A DNA stretch of 64,000 nucleotides from Pseudomonas sp. GD03919 (GCF_029814935.1 NZ_CP104582.1:3534001-3598000); one strand, 5' to 3'. Shown: positions 24,750 through 33,652, counted from the stretch's first letter. A program made the numbers and translations. The notes: generated by a model not told the origin, from the letters alone.

Positions 24750-25640
24750 TCAACAGCCGGCGACAATCCGCCGCGCCTTCTCCAGGCGCTTGCTGCGCGC
24801 TGCCTCGGCGATGCGCAGCAAGCCCTGGTCACGCTGCCACAGTTCGGCCCAGTGCGCCGGGCCAGCGCTGAAGGCGGCGTGCAACTCGCCTGCCAGCGCC
24901 TGCTGCTCGGCGAACAGCCCCGCCAACAGCAGATGAGTGGTGGCGGCATTGGGCGCCTGCCGCGCGACCTCGGCGCAACCGGCCAGCAGCCCCTGCAGAC
25001 GTAACAGCAGTGTGTCGGGCCACGCGCACTCACGCCCCACGCCGAACTGCCAGGCAACGACGGCAGCAAGGACGTGCACGTCCTCCAGAGTGCGGAAGGG
25101 TTTGACGTAGTCGTCCCAGCCATCACCGGCCAGACGCTCGCTCTGCGCCTGCTCCAGATGCAGCCGCGCATGGCCGATATCGGGCATCAGTGGCAGTGCC
25201 GGCAAGGGTTCGATACGCACCCCCGGCGCGCCCTGGCGCACCACGCCCAGGGCCAGCCGGGGCGGCTCGTCGGCACCGTCCTCACGTGCGGCTACCAGCA
25301 ACCAGTCGGCACACTCGGCGGCGGTGACGAAATCCTTGCGCCCGCTGATGTACAAACCATAGATGCGCGTGCTCATGTCCGCCGGGCGGGTGCTGCGGTT
25401 TTCCGTCACGCACAGCGCGCCAGCCGTCCACGGCGCCGCCGGCCAGAGCATGCGCAGCGCGGCCTGGTAACCGGCGAGAAAGGCCAGCCCCGGCGTTGCT
25501 GCCTGCAAGCCACCGGCCAGCGCCAGCTCGAAGGGCTGCGGCGTGCCGCCCAGGCGCGTCAGCAGACGCGCGTACCAATCCTCCAGCCCCGCTTCGGCAG
25601 TCAGGCGCTCGATGGGCTGAAACAGGCTCGACCAGGGCAT
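24750..25640 (-). CDS. Acyl-CoA dehydrogenase-like protein
   Basis: A 296-residue protein resembling the middle and C-terminal parts of acyl-CoA dehydrogenases: LALAGGLQAATPGLAFLAGY, ISGRKDFVTAAECADWLLVA and a helical C-terminal part (LRIAEAARSKRLEKARRIV). It is shorter than normal (about 380 residues) and the catalytic Glu is not obvious, so a non-catalytic or divergent function is possible. The ATG at 25,640 (MPWSSLFQPIERL) is used. It is divergent from olsB and shares the 147-base promoter region. Confidence 0.6.
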   Translation of the reverse strand: MPWSSLFQPIERLTAEAGLEDWYARLLTRLGGTPQPFELALAGGLQAATPGLAFLAGYQAALRMLWPAAPWTAGALCVTENRSTRPADMSTRIYGLYISGRKDFVTAAECADWLLVAAREDGADEPPRLALGVVRQGAPGVRIEPLPALPLMPDIGHARLHLEQAQSERLAGDGWDDYVKPFRTLEDVHVLAAVVAWQFGVGRECAWPDTLLLRLQGLLAGCAEVARQAPNAATTHLLLAGLFAEQQALAGELHAAFSAGPAHWAELWQRDQGLLRIAEAARSKRLEKARRIVAGC

Positions 25641-25671
25641 TGCAGCGCTCCTCACGGCAGCCTTCGGGCCG

Positions 25672-25700
25672 CCGTCACACAAGCATCAAAAAAGCGTCAC
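25672..25700 (+). promoter_or_regulatory. Candidate Pho box upstream of olsBA
   Basis: Three tandem 7-base units separated by four A-rich bases, CCGTCAC-ACAA-GCATCAA-AAAA-GCGTCAC, repeat every 11 bases, as in PhoB-binding sites (CTGTCAT-N4-CTGTCAC). Ornithine-lipid genes are known to be induced by phosphate limitation in P. aeruginosa. The site is 88 bases before the olsB start; a -10-like TACCTA is at 25,718-25,723. Confidence 0.5.
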
Positions 25701-25787
25701 GGTGATGACACCGCCGCTACCTAGCCTGAGCTTGCCCAACAAGATCGACCGGCTGCAAGCACCCAGCCGGCACACGGAGGATCTGGC

Positions 25788-26519
25788 ATGACTCAAAACG
25801 CTCGCCGACTGCAGGCCGAACGCCTGCAAGGCCCCGCCGCCCTGCGTGAAGCGCAAGCCTTGCGCTACCGCGTATTCAGCGCGGAATTCGACGCCAAGCT
25901 CAACGGCGCCGAACGGGGTCTGGACATGGACGACTACGACATTCACTGCCGCCATATCGGCGTGCGTGACATGAACAGCGGCGAGTTGGTCGCCACCACC
26001 CGTCTGCTCGACCATCAGGCCGCCGCCGGCCTGGGCCGCTATTACAGCGAAGAGGAATTCGCCCTGCACGGCCTGGCCGGGCTGGAAGGCCCGCTGCTGG
26101 AAATTGGCCGCACCTGCGTCGACAGCGCCTACCGCAACGGCGCCACCATCGCCGTGCTCTGGAGTGAGCTGGCCGAGGTGCTTAACGAAGGCGGCTACCG
26201 CTACCTGATGGGCTGCGCCAGCATCTCCATGCAGGACGGCGGCATCCAGGCGCATGCCGTGATGCAGCGTCTGCGCGAGCGTTACCTGTGCACCGAGCAC
26301 CTGCGCGCCGAGCCCAGGCACCCGCTGCCGCAACTGGACCTGCCGGGCAACGTCATCGCCGAGATGCCGCCGCTGCTAAAGGCCTACATGCGCCTGGGTG
26401 CGAAGATCTGCGGCGAACCCTGCTGGGACAAGGATTTCCAGGTCGCCGACGTGTTCATCCTGCTCAAACGCGACGAGCTGTGCCCGCGCTATGCCCGGCA
26501 CTTCAAGGCTGCCGTCTGA
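25788..26519 (+). CDS. olsB: L-ornithine N(alpha)-acyltransferase
   Basis: A 243-residue GNAT-fold acyltransferase of the OlsB family: [17 protein letters not shown] near the start, [40 protein letters not shown] and [13 protein letters not shown]. It acylates ornithine with a 3-hydroxyacyl-ACP chain to make lyso-ornithine lipid. AGGAT lies about eight bases before the ATG. olsA follows after 83 bases. The gene order olsB-olsA-usp matches P. aeruginosa PA4351-PA4350 with PA4352 nearby. Confidence 0.9.
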   Translation: MTQNARRLQAERLQGPAALREAQALRYRVFSAEFDAKLNGAERGLDMDDYDIHCRHIGVRDMNSGELVATTRLLDHQAAAGLGRYYSEEEFALHGLAGLEGPLLEIGRTCVDSAYRNGATIAVLWSELAEVLNEGGYRYLMGCASISMQDGGIQAHAVMQRLRERYLCTEHLRAEPRHPLPQLDLPGNVIAEMPPLLKAYMRLGAKICGEPCWDKDFQVADVFILLKRDELCPRYARHFKAAV

Positions 26520-26602
26520 AACCAGACAGTATGGCTGTCGATAATGGCGAAACGGCGCTGCCCGTGGATAATGCCGGCACCCGCTTTCAACCGGAGGCCT
26601 CG

Positions 26603-27385
26603 ATGGCCAAACTGCGTCTGTCCTTGCGCCTCGCTCACCTGGCCCTGGTGATCCTCTTCGGCACGCTGCTGGCGGGCATCGTCAGCCTTTGCGAGCGAGT
26701 CGTCCGGCATGATCTGATGCCCCTGCGGCAACGCCTGACGCGCTGGTTCCTGGCCCGTCTGGGCGGCGCCCTGCCCTTTCGCGTACGGGTCGCAGGCGAG
26801 TTGCCCGATCAGCCGATGCTGTGGGTCGCCAACCATGTGTCCTGGACGGATATTCCGCTACTCGGCGCCCTGCAGCCGCTGTCCTTCCTGTCCAAGGCCG
26901 AGGTGCGCGACTGGCCGCTGGCCGGCTGGCTGGCGCACAAGGCCGGCACCCTGTTCATCCGCCGTGGCTCGGGCGACAGCAGCCAGGTCGGCCAGCAGCT
27001 CACCCGCCATCTGCAGCAGGGTCATCACCTGCTGATATTTCCCGAAGGCACCACCACCGATGGCCTCGGCGTCCGTACCTTCCATGGCCGCCTGCTGAGC
27101 AGCGCTATCGACAGCGGCGTGGCCGTACAACCCGTCGCCATCCGTTATCTGCGCGACGGTCAGCCCTGCCCCGTGGCACCCTTTATCGGCGACGACGACA
27201 TGCTCTCGCACCTGCTGCGCCTGCTCTCGCAGCCGGCCTGCGAGGTGGAGATACGCCTGCTCGCACCGATTCCCAGCGCCTCACGCAGCCGTAACGAACT
27301 GGCCCGGCACAGCCAGGCCATGATCGCCAGCGCCCTGCAACTGGAAACGCCGGTCACGCTGCCGACCGAAGCCGAAGCTGCCTAA
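26603..27385 (+). CDS. olsA: 1-acyl-glycerol-3-phosphate/lyso-ornithine lipid O-acyltransferase
   Basis: A 260-residue PlsC-family enzyme with a membrane helix near the N-terminus (LALVILFGTLLAGIVSL), the NHVSWTD acyltransferase box (NHxxxxD) and LIFPEGTTTDGLG. Downstream of olsB it most likely completes ornithine-lipid synthesis by adding the second acyl chain. I chose the ATG at 26,603 because GGAGG sits five bases upstream (CCGGAGGCCTCG); the frame is open further to 26,531 but without a good ribosome-binding site. A REP pair follows the stop. Confidence 0.88.
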   Translation: MAKLRLSLRLAHLALVILFGTLLAGIVSLCERVVRHDLMPLRQRLTRWFLARLGGALPFRVRVAGELPDQPMLWVANHVSWTDIPLLGALQPLSFLSKAEVRDWPLAGWLAHKAGTLFIRRGSGDSSQVGQQLTRHLQQGHHLLIFPEGTTTDGLGVRTFHGRLLSSAIDSGVAVQPVAIRYLRDGQPCPVAPFIGDDDMLSHLLRLLSQPACEVEIRLLAPIPSASRSRNELARHSQAMIASALQLETPVTLPTEAEAA

Positions 27386-27393
27386 TCCACCGC

Positions 27394-27452
27394 GTAGCCC
27401 GGATGCAATCCGGGGGCTTTTGCAAGGGCTCCCTGGATTTCATCCAGGCTAC
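27394..27452. repeat. REP pair between olsA and usp
   Basis: GTAGCCCGGATGCAATCCGGG and the inverse CCTGGATTTCATCCAGGCTAC face each other between convergent genes and may act as a bidirectional transcription or decay barrier. Confidence 0.75.
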
Positions 27453-27465
27453 AGGTCATAGCCGC

Positions 27466-28314
27466 TCAGTCAGCCGGCGGCACGATCAAGGCGTCGCTGT
27501 CGACAGACGCCAGCAGGCGACTGGCCACGCTGCCGAGGAAGAAGCGCGAAACGCCTTCACGGGCGTGGGTGCCCAGGACCAGCAGGTCCGCGCCACTCTG
27601 GCGCAGCGCCTCGCCGATCACCCCTTCCGGTGAGCCGATCTGCACCAGCAAACGCTCGTGACCCAGCTTCGCACCGACTGCATCCAGACGCTCCACCAGT
27701 TGCTGGCGCAGCAGTTGGCGCTGGTTTTCCAGCACCTCGGCGCTGATGCCGGCTTCCATCATCGCGCCCGCCGCTACCGGCTCGACTGCACTGGCCACAT
27801 GCAGGTTGTCCAGGCTCGCCAGGCCCAGCTCACGCGCCCGGCTCAGTGCCTGCTGCGAGGTACGCGACAGATCCATCGCCAGCAACGCATGCCGGTACTC
27901 GTGGGTGACCGGGCCGTTGACCCGCAGCACCGGCAGATGGCTGCTGCGTACGACGCGCTCGAGCGTGGTGCCGACGAAGAAGTCACGCAGCGTCGACTTG
28001 CGATGTGCCCCCACCACCAGCAGATCGGCGCCCATGCCCAGCGCACTCTCGACGATCACCGCGGCCGCTTCGCCCGTGCCGACGATCACGCGCGGCACAC
28101 TGCCGGCCTGCTCCCCCAGGCGTTCGGCCTGCGCCTGCAACAGGCTCTCGGCTTGTTGTACCTGGCGCTGCACATAGGCGGCAGGGGCCTCATCATCGAT
28201 CACATGCAACAGACCCCATTCGCCGCCACCCTGACGACGAATCAGTTGCACGGCACGCTGCACCGCATGCGCCGAACGCTCGGACAGATCGGTTGCTACC
28301 AGAATCTTGATCAT
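27466..28314 (-). CDS. Universal stress protein, tandem UspA domains
   Basis: A 282-residue protein with two Usp domains. Domain 1 (1-140) begins MIKILVATDLSERSAHAVQR and ends LLVVGAHRKSTLRDFFVGTT, ERVVRSSHLPVLRV. Domain 2 (145-282) begins ALLAMDLSRTSQQALSRARE and ends LGTHAREGVSRFFLGSVASR. Both keep the G-x2-G-x9-G-(S/T) type ATP-binding pattern in some form. Relatives next to olsBA in P. aeruginosa are Anr-regulated for anaerobic survival. A MITE-like element separates the gene from the candidate Anr box at 28,549. Confidence 0.9.
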   Translation of the reverse strand: MIKILVATDLSERSAHAVQRAVQLIRRQGGGEWGLLHVIDDEAPAAYVQRQVQQAESLLQAQAERLGEQAGSVPRVIVGTGEAAAVIVESALGMGADLLVVGAHRKSTLRDFFVGTTLERVVRSSHLPVLRVNGPVTHEYRHALLAMDLSRTSQQALSRARELGLASLDNLHVASAVEPVAAGAMMEAGISAEVLENQRQLLRQQLVERLDAVGAKLGHERLLVQIGSPEGVIGEALRQSGADLLVLGTHAREGVSRFFLGSVASRLLASVDSDALIVPPAD

Positions 28315-28337
28315 CTCGTTTCCTCCATGTCTTCCAG

Positions 28338-28507
28338 GGTCTGTACGAAAAGTCGCCGGGCGAAGATCAGGCGATACCGATGGCGACCCCGCAAAAGCGG
28401 ATGAGATCCGGACTGGGCTCGCACTCGGGTTTACGAGCTGTAGATGAGCATTCCGGCCCCATTTTCACCAAGCATCGCCAAGCACAGGCACCTTTCGTAC
28501 AGAACTT
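28338..28507. mobile_element. MITE-like element with TCTGTACGAAA ends
   Basis: About 170 bases bounded by GGTCTGTACGAAAAGT and the inverse ACCTTTCGTACAGAAC. The interior includes GTTTACGAGCTGTAGATGAG, close to the core of the TAGCAGGC elements although the ends differ. No coding capacity. It sits in the usp leader between the start codon and the Anr-type box, so it may alter the 5' untranslated region. Confidence 0.55.
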
Positions 28508-28548
28508 AACACCGCGTTACATTCAAACGCCTGCCGACGCCACAGTCC

Positions 28549-28562
28549 TTGATGCAGGTCAG
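28549..28562. promoter_or_regulatory. Candidate Anr/Dnr box between usp and the P-type ATPase
   Basis: TTGATGCAGGTCAG matches the Anr pattern TTGATNNNNGTCAA at nine of ten fixed positions and nearly equals the box before arcD (TTGATTCAGGTCAG). Its centre is 108 bases before the ATPase start; with a -41.5 geometry, transcription would start near 28,597. It could also serve usp on the other strand. Confidence 0.6.
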
Positions 28563-28663
28563 TTCCTGTGCGTTAACGCGCACTTAGGGTAACCCGCAAC
28601 ACTCGCTGCCCCGCCGCACGCTGGCCCGCGAGCACGGCCCGGACACCGCAGGAGACTCGCCCC

Positions 28664-31381
28664 ATGGGCAATGCCCCCTCAGAATATACCGACCACACCT
28701 GGCACGCCTTGACTGCACAGGACGCCCTGAAAGTGCAGCACAGCAGCGCCAGCGGTCTCAGCCAGGACGAGGCACAGCGGCGCCTGCAGCAGCATGGCGC
28801 CAATCGCCTGCCGCCGCCACAACGCCGGGGGCCATTGCTGCGCCTGCTCTACCAGTTCCATAACGTGCTGCTCTATCTGATGCTGGCGGCCGCCTTGATC
28901 GCCGCCCTGCTCGGCCACTGGGTCGATACTTCGGTGATCCTCGCCGCCGTGCTGATCAACGTGATCATCGGCTTCATCCAGGAAGGCAAGGCGGAAAATG
29001 CACTGGACGCCATCCGCAGCATGCTCTCGCCACGCGCCATGGTGCTGCGCGCGGGCGAACGCCACGAGATCGATGCCGAATACCTGGTGCCCGGCGACGT
29101 GGTGCTGCTGGCATCCGGCGACAAGGTGCCAGCCGACCTGCGCCTGCTCAGCGTGAAGAACCTGCTGGTGGAAGAAGCCGCGCTGACCGGGGAATCGCTG
29201 CCGGTGGAAAAATCCGTGGCCCATTGCAACGCCGACGCGGCGCTCGGCGACCGTCGCTGCATGGCCTATTCCGGCACTCTGGTCAGCAGCGGCCAGGCCA
29301 GCGGCGTGGTGGTAGCGACCGGTGCCAGCACTGAACTCGGCCGTATCGGCGCCATGCTGCAACAGGTGCAGGCGCTGTCCACGCCGCTGCTGCGACAGAT
29401 CGAACAGTTCAGCCGCTGGCTGGCGGTGATCATCCTGATCCTGGCACTGGCCACCTTCATCCTCGGCATCCTCTGGCACGGGCAGACCCCCGGCGATATG
29501 TTCATGATGGTGGTGGCGCTGACTGCTTCGGCCATCCCGGAAGGGCTGCCGGCGATCATGACGGTGATCCTGGCCCTCGGCGTGCAGCGCATGGCCGGCC
29601 ACAACGCCATCGTGCGGCGCCTGCCGGCGGTGGAAACCCTGGGTTCGGTGACGGTGATCTGCTCGGACAAGACCGGCACCCTGACCCGCAACGAAATGAC
29701 CGTGCAGCGTGTGGTCAGCGCCAGCCGCATCCTCGATGTCTCGGGGGTGGGCTATGCCCCGGAAGGCGCCTTTCATCAGGATGGTGCGCTGCGTGAGCCT
29801 GACGCCGCCCTGCTGGAAGTCGCCCGCGCCGCGCAGTTGTGCAACGACGCCCGCCTGCAACTGGATGATGCCGGCCACTGGCGGCTGCATGGCGACCCGA
29901 CCGAAGGCGCACTGCTGACCCTGGCGCTGAAAAGCGGTGTGGATGGCCAGACCCTGCACGCGCAACTGCCGCGCAGCGATGCGATCCCGTTCGAGTCCGA
30001 ACACCGCTTCATGGCCACCCTGCACCATGACCACGCCGGCCATGGCTTGATCTATCTCAAGGGCGCTCCCGAGCGCGTGCTGGAGATGTGCAGCAACCAG
30101 CGCAGCGCCGATGGCAGCAGTGAGGCGCTGGATGCCGACTACTGGCGCCGCCAGGCCACGGACCTGGCCGCGCGTGGCCTGCGCCTGCTGGCACTGGCCA
30201 GCAAGCCGGCGACGGCCGAACAACGCACGCTGAATTTCGCCGACGTGGAAAGCGGCCTGACCCTGCTGGCACTGGTCGGCATCATCGACCCGCCGCGTGC
30301 CGAGGCCATCGCCGCCGTCGCCGAATGCCAGCGCGCCGGCATCCGGGTGAAGATGATCACCGGCGATCACGCCGAAACCGCCCGCGCCATCGGCGCACAA
30401 CTGGGCATCGGCGTCGGTCTGCCGGCGCTGACCGGCGCCGAACTGGAGTTGCTCGACGAGCGCCGCTTGCGCGAGGTGTTGCCCGGTGTCGAGGTGTTCG
30501 CCCGCGCCAGCCCGGAGCACAAGCTGCGCCTGGTGCAAAGCATGCAGGACAGCGGCGAAGTCGTGGCCATGACCGGCGACGGGGTCAACGATGCACCAGC
30601 GCTGAAACGCGCCGATGTCGGCGTGGCCATGGGCCTGAAGGGCACCGAAGCAGCCAAGGAAGCCGCCGCGGTGGTGCTGGCCGACGACAATTTCGCCACC
30701 ATCGCCGGCGCCGTGCGCGAAGGCCGGGCGATCTACGACAACCTGAAGAAGTTCATCCTCTTCGCCCTGCCCACCAATGGCGGCCAGTCGCTGATCGTGA
30801 TCTTCGCCATCCTGTTCCAGGTGGTGCTGCCATTGACCCCGGCGCAGGTGCTGTGGATCAACATGGTCACCTCCAGCACCCTGGGCCTGGCGCTGGCGTT
30901 CGAGCCCAGCGAGCACGGCTTGATGAGCCGCACACCGCGCGCGCCGGGCGAGCCTTTGCTGTCGGCCTACTTCGTCTGGCGCATCGCGATGGTTTCGGTG
31001 CTGATCGCCGGCGCCGGTATCGCGCTGTTCCTCTGGGAGCTGCAGCATGGCAACAGCCTGGAAAGCGCTCGCACCATCGCCGTCAATGCCGTGGTGATGT
31101 GCGAGATCTTCTACCTGCTCAACAGCCGTAGCCTGTTCGCCTCGGTGCTCAGCCGCGAAGGCCTGCTGGGTAATCGCGCGGTGCTGCTGACCATTGGCAT
31201 CTGCCTGATGCTGCAACTGCTGTTCACCTATGCCGCGCCGCTGCAGAACGTATTCGGCTCGGTTGGCATGACGCTGGAAGAATGGCTGCGCGTGCTGCTG
31301 GCGGGCCTGGCACTGTTCGTCGTAGTGGAGCTGGAGAAATGGCTGGTGCGGCGCTATCGCCTGCATCCGCAGGCGATCTGA
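28664..31381 (+). CDS. Cation-transporting P-type ATPase (P2A, Ca2+-type)
   Basis: A 905-residue P-type ATPase. In order: an N-terminal cation-ATPase domain, two membrane helices, the actuator motif LTGESLPVEKS, TM4 with SAIPEGLPAIMTVIL, the phosphorylation motif CSDKTGTLT (Asp at residue 335), the nucleotide-domain motif LKGAPERVLEM, the hinge MTGDGVNDAPALKRADVGVA and six C-terminal helices. IPEGLP and overall length match IIA (SERCA/PMA1-like) pumps, so Ca2+ or Mn2+ export is likely. CAGGAGA precedes the ATG. It may be Anr-controlled like its P. aeruginosa relative. Confidence 0.92.
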   Translation: MGNAPSEYTDHTWHALTAQDALKVQHSSASGLSQDEAQRRLQQHGANRLPPPQRRGPLLRLLYQFHNVLLYLMLAAALIAALLGHWVDTSVILAAVLINVIIGFIQEGKAENALDAIRSMLSPRAMVLRAGERHEIDAEYLVPGDVVLLASGDKVPADLRLLSVKNLLVEEAALTGESLPVEKSVAHCNADAALGDRRCMAYSGTLVSSGQASGVVVATGASTELGRIGAMLQQVQALSTPLLRQIEQFSRWLAVIILILALATFILGILWHGQTPGDMFMMVVALTASAIPEGLPAIMTVILALGVQRMAGHNAIVRRLPAVETLGSVTVICSDKTGTLTRNEMTVQRVVSASRILDVSGVGYAPEGAFHQDGALREPDAALLEVARAAQLCNDARLQLDDAGHWRLHGDPTEGALLTLALKSGVDGQTLHAQLPRSDAIPFESEHRFMATLHHDHAGHGLIYLKGAPERVLEMCSNQRSADGSSEALDADYWRRQATDLAARGLRLLALASKPATAEQRTLNFADVESGLTLLALVGIIDPPRAEAIAAVAECQRAGIRVKMITGDHAETARAIGAQLGIGVGLPALTGAELELLDERRLREVLPGVEVFARASPEHKLRLVQSMQDSGEVVAMTGDGVNDAPALKRADVGVAMGLKGTEAAKEAAAVVLADDNFATIAGAVREGRAIYDNLKKFILFALPTNGGQSLIVIFAILFQVVLPLTPAQVLWINMVTSSTLGLALAFEPSEHGLMSRTPRAPGEPLLSAYFVWRIAMVSVLIAGAGIALFLWELQHGNSLESARTIAVNAVVMCEIFYLLNSRSLFASVLSREGLLGNRAVLLTIGICLMLQLLFTYAAPLQNVFGSVGMTLEEWLRVLLAGLALFVVVELEKWLVRRYRLHPQAI

Positions 31382-31408
31382 ACGTCAGAGAAGCACCGCA
31401 GTGATGTC

Positions 31409-31474
31409 GTCGCGGCTGAAGCGCCTCCCACGGAGCCAACAACGAACATCAGTGGGAGGCGCTTTAGCGGCGAT
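31409..31474. terminator. Long inverted repeat after P-type ATPase
   Basis: GTCGCGGCTGAAGCGCCTCCCAC (from 31,409) and GTGGGAGGCGCTTTAGCGGCGA (31,452-31,473) form a stem of about 20 pairs between convergent genes. It is likely a bidirectional terminator or REP-type hairpin. Confidence 0.6.
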
Positions 31475-31496
31475 TGTGGCTGGCATACCACTCATC

Positions 31497-31517
31497 CCCG
31501 GATTGCATCCGGGCTAC
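31497..31517. repeat. Single REP unit supplying the acpH stop codon
   Basis: CCCCGGATTGCATCCGGGCTACG is one REP unit. On the minus strand its TAG is the stop codon of acpH, so the element has inserted at, or replaced, the native end of the gene. Confidence 0.65.
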
Positions 31518-32101
31518 GATTCCATCCCGTTCAGCTCGGCCTCGGCAAAGGCCATCAGCTCGGGGTAGAAGGCGCGAAAGTCCTCGCTGAGCGGTTCATA
31601 CAGGCGTTCCAGTTCGCTCAGGCTGCCATCGAGCAACTGCGGTTTGGACAGGCGTCGCTGCATGCCGGCAATCACCTGTTCCAGCACTGCGAACTCGCGG
31701 TAGCTGCCCAGCCAGTCCTGCACCGCCATGCGCGGTGCCATCAGCGCCAGACGCCCCGGCAGTTCAGGCTCGGCAGCCAGTACCCGGTATACCCGACCGG
31801 TGAAGTGATCCAGCGGCTGCGTCGCATACATTGGCCAGTCACGAGCCAGGCAATGATCGAAGAACAGGTCCAGCAGCATGCCGGCCGTTCTTCGCCGCTC
31901 GACGGGAAAGCGCGCCCGTGCGCAGGCTTGCAATGGGTGGCTGTCGGTGAAGGCGTCGATACGCCGGTGCAGGCGAATGGCAGCCTCGATCTGCGCCGGC
32001 CAGCGCCCGTTGAGCGGGCCTTTGACGAAATCGCCATAAAGGCTGCCAAGCAGCTGTGCCGGCGCATCACCGCCGAGATGCAGATGGGCGAGGTAGTTCA
32101 T
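31514..32101 (-). CDS. acpH: Acyl-carrier-protein phosphodiesterase
   Basis: A 195-residue AcpH-family protein (HD-like phosphodiesterase that removes 4'-phosphopantetheine from ACP). Features: MNYLAHLHLGGDAPAQLLGS at the N-terminus, GDFVKG, HRRIDAFTDSHPL and LLDLFFDHCLARDW, with the His/Asp metal ligands in HxxID and FFDH. Length matches the family. The C-terminal few residues are set by a REP element whose TAG is used as stop. It is monocistronic and divergent from the ArsR gene. Confidence 0.88.
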   Translation of the reverse strand: MNYLAHLHLGGDAPAQLLGSLYGDFVKGPLNGRWPAQIEAAIRLHRRIDAFTDSHPLQACARARFPVERRRTAGMLLDLFFDHCLARDWPMYATQPLDHFTGRVYRVLAAEPELPGRLALMAPRMAVQDWLGSYREFAVLEQVIAGMQRRLSKPQLLDGSLSELERLYEPLSEDFRAFYPELMAFAEAELNGMES

Positions 32102-32203
32102 CCCCGGAGCTTAACGCCGTCGGCGGGACAATCGAAGCGGTTGATGGAGACTATCGGAACAAACGATCTGCATATCGCTCAGAGACGATATAAGGTTCGC
32201 CAC

Positions 32204-32530
32204 ATGACGAAACACGGCCCACACATCATGGATATCGACCTCGACGCCATCATCAAGGCCCTGGCCCACCCAGTACGCCGCGACATCCTCGACTGGCTGA
32301 AGGCGCCCGAGCGCCACTTCGCCGAGCAGGATTACCCGTTGGAGATCGGCGTCTGCGCTGGCAAGATCTATCAACGCACCGGGCTGTCACAGTCCACCGT
32401 TTCCGCCCACCTCACCAGCCTGCAACGCGCCGGCCTGGTGACCAGCCGCAAGGTTGGCCAGTGGCACTTTTTCAAGCGTAACGACGAACTGATCAAGGCC
32501 TTCGTCGAGCGCCTAGGCCAGCAACTCTGA
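32204..32530 (+). CDS. ArsR-family transcriptional regulator
   Basis: A 108-residue winged-helix regulator: IIKALAHPVRRDILDWLKAP, then TGLSQSTVSAHLTSLQRAGL and a wing VTSRKVGQWHFFKRNDELI. There is no Cys-based metal site, so a non-metal signal is likely. The ATG at 32,204 follows TAAGGT; an internal ATG at 32,228 is an alternative. The ene-reductase gene follows 26 bases downstream, so the regulator probably controls its own operon. Confidence 0.85.
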   Translation: MTKHGPHIMDIDLDAIIKALAHPVRRDILDWLKAPERHFAEQDYPLEIGVCAGKIYQRTGLSQSTVSAHLTSLQRAGLVTSRKVGQWHFFKRNDELIKAFVERLGQQL

Positions 32531-32556
32531 TTTGACCTTTCCTTCGGAGAAATCAC

Positions 32557-33606
32557 ATGCCCACACTGTTCGACCCCATCCAGATCGGTGATCTGCACCT
32601 GAACAACCGCATCATCATGGCACCACTGACCCGCTGCCGTGCCGACGAAGACCGCGTGCCCAACGCGCTGATGGTCGAGTACTACACCCAGCGCGCATCG
32701 GCCGGTCTGATCATCAGCGAAGCCACCGCCGTCACGCCAATGGGCGTGGGCTACCCGAACACGCCCGGCATCTGGTCCGACGAGCAGGTCCGCGGCTGGA
32801 GCAATATCACCCAGGCAGTGCACGCCAACGGCGGCAAGATCGTCCTGCAACTGTGGCACGTCGGCCGTATCTCCGACCCGATCTACCTGAACGGAGAACT
32901 GCCGGTCGCTCCCAGCGCGATCAAGCCAGCCGGCCATGTCAGCCTGGTGCGTCCGATCAAGGAATATGTCACCCCGCGCGCCCTGGAAACCGAAGAGATC
33001 GCCGACATCGTCGAGGCGTATCGTCAGGGCGCCGAAAACGCCATGGCCGCCGGTTTCGACGGCGTGGAAATCCACGGCGCCAATGGCTACCTGCTCGACC
33101 AGTTCCTGCAGAGCAGCACCAACCAACGCACCGACCGCTACGGTGGCAGCCTGGAGAACCGTGCGCGCCTGCTGCTGGAAGTGACCGATGCCGCCATTTC
33201 CGTGTGGGGCGCCGGCCGCGTCGGCGTGCACCTGGCACCGCGCGCCGACTCGCACGACATGGGCGACGCCAACCGCGCCGAAACCTTCGGCTACGTGGCC
33301 CGTGAACTGGGCAAGCGCGGCATCGCCTTCATCTGTGCCCGTGAGAAGGAAGGTGACGACAGCCTGTCGCCGCAACTGAAGAAGGAATTCGGCGGCGTGT
33401 TCATCGCCAACGAGCGCTTCACCAAGGAGCAGGCCAATGCCTGGTTGGCCGAAGGCAAGGCCGATGCCGTGGCGTTCGGCATCCCCTTCATCGCCAACCC
33501 GGACCTGCCCGAGCGCCTGCTGAAGGACGCGCCGCTGAACGAGCCGCACCCGGAAACCTTCTACGGCTCCGGCCCGGTCGGCTACCTCGACTATCCGCGC
33601 CTGTAA
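32557..33606 (+). CDS. Old-yellow-enzyme family ene-reductase (XenB/NemA-like)
   Basis: A 349-residue FMN-dependent reductase. Motifs are MAPLTRCRADEDRVPNALM (FMN site), IVLQLWHVGRISDP, the substrate-binding HGANGYLLDQFLQSSTNQRT and DRYGGSLENRARLLLEV. Length and sequence match Pseudomonas XenB and NemA, which use NADPH to reduce activated alkenes, N-ethylmaleimide or nitro compounds. A ribosome-binding site TCGGAGAAATC precedes the ATG. It shares a transcript with the upstream ArsR regulator and ends at a strong hairpin. Confidence 0.9.
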   Translation: MPTLFDPIQIGDLHLNNRIIMAPLTRCRADEDRVPNALMVEYYTQRASAGLIISEATAVTPMGVGYPNTPGIWSDEQVRGWSNITQAVHANGGKIVLQLWHVGRISDPIYLNGELPVAPSAIKPAGHVSLVRPIKEYVTPRALETEEIADIVEAYRQGAENAMAAGFDGVEIHGANGYLLDQFLQSSTNQRTDRYGGSLENRARLLLEVTDAAISVWGAGRVGVHLAPRADSHDMGDANRAETFGYVARELGKRGIAFICAREKEGDDSLSPQLKKEFGGVFIANERFTKEQANAWLAEGKADAVAFGIPFIANPDLPERLLKDAPLNEPHPETFYGSGPVGYLDYPRL

Positions 33607-33620
33607 GCTCGCCGCTCATG

Positions 33621-33652
33621 CCCCTTGCGCACGCGATAGGCTGCGCAAGGGG
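33621..33652 (+). terminator. Terminator after the ene-reductase gene
   Basis: CCCCTTGCGC-N12-GCGCAAGGGG hairpin starts 15 bases after the stop codon. There is no clear U tract. Confidence 0.7.

Noticed and set aside
28679..31366. An 895-codon open frame on the minus strand opposite the P-type ATPase
   Set aside because: Its composition (runs of His, Gln, Ala and Gly) is that of an antisense shadow of a GC-rich gene. It has no recognisable domain, while the plus strand encodes a complete P-type ATPase.
32371..33549. A long minus-strand frame opposite the ene-reductase gene
   Set aside because: No family features; the plus strand carries clear old-yellow-enzyme motifs.
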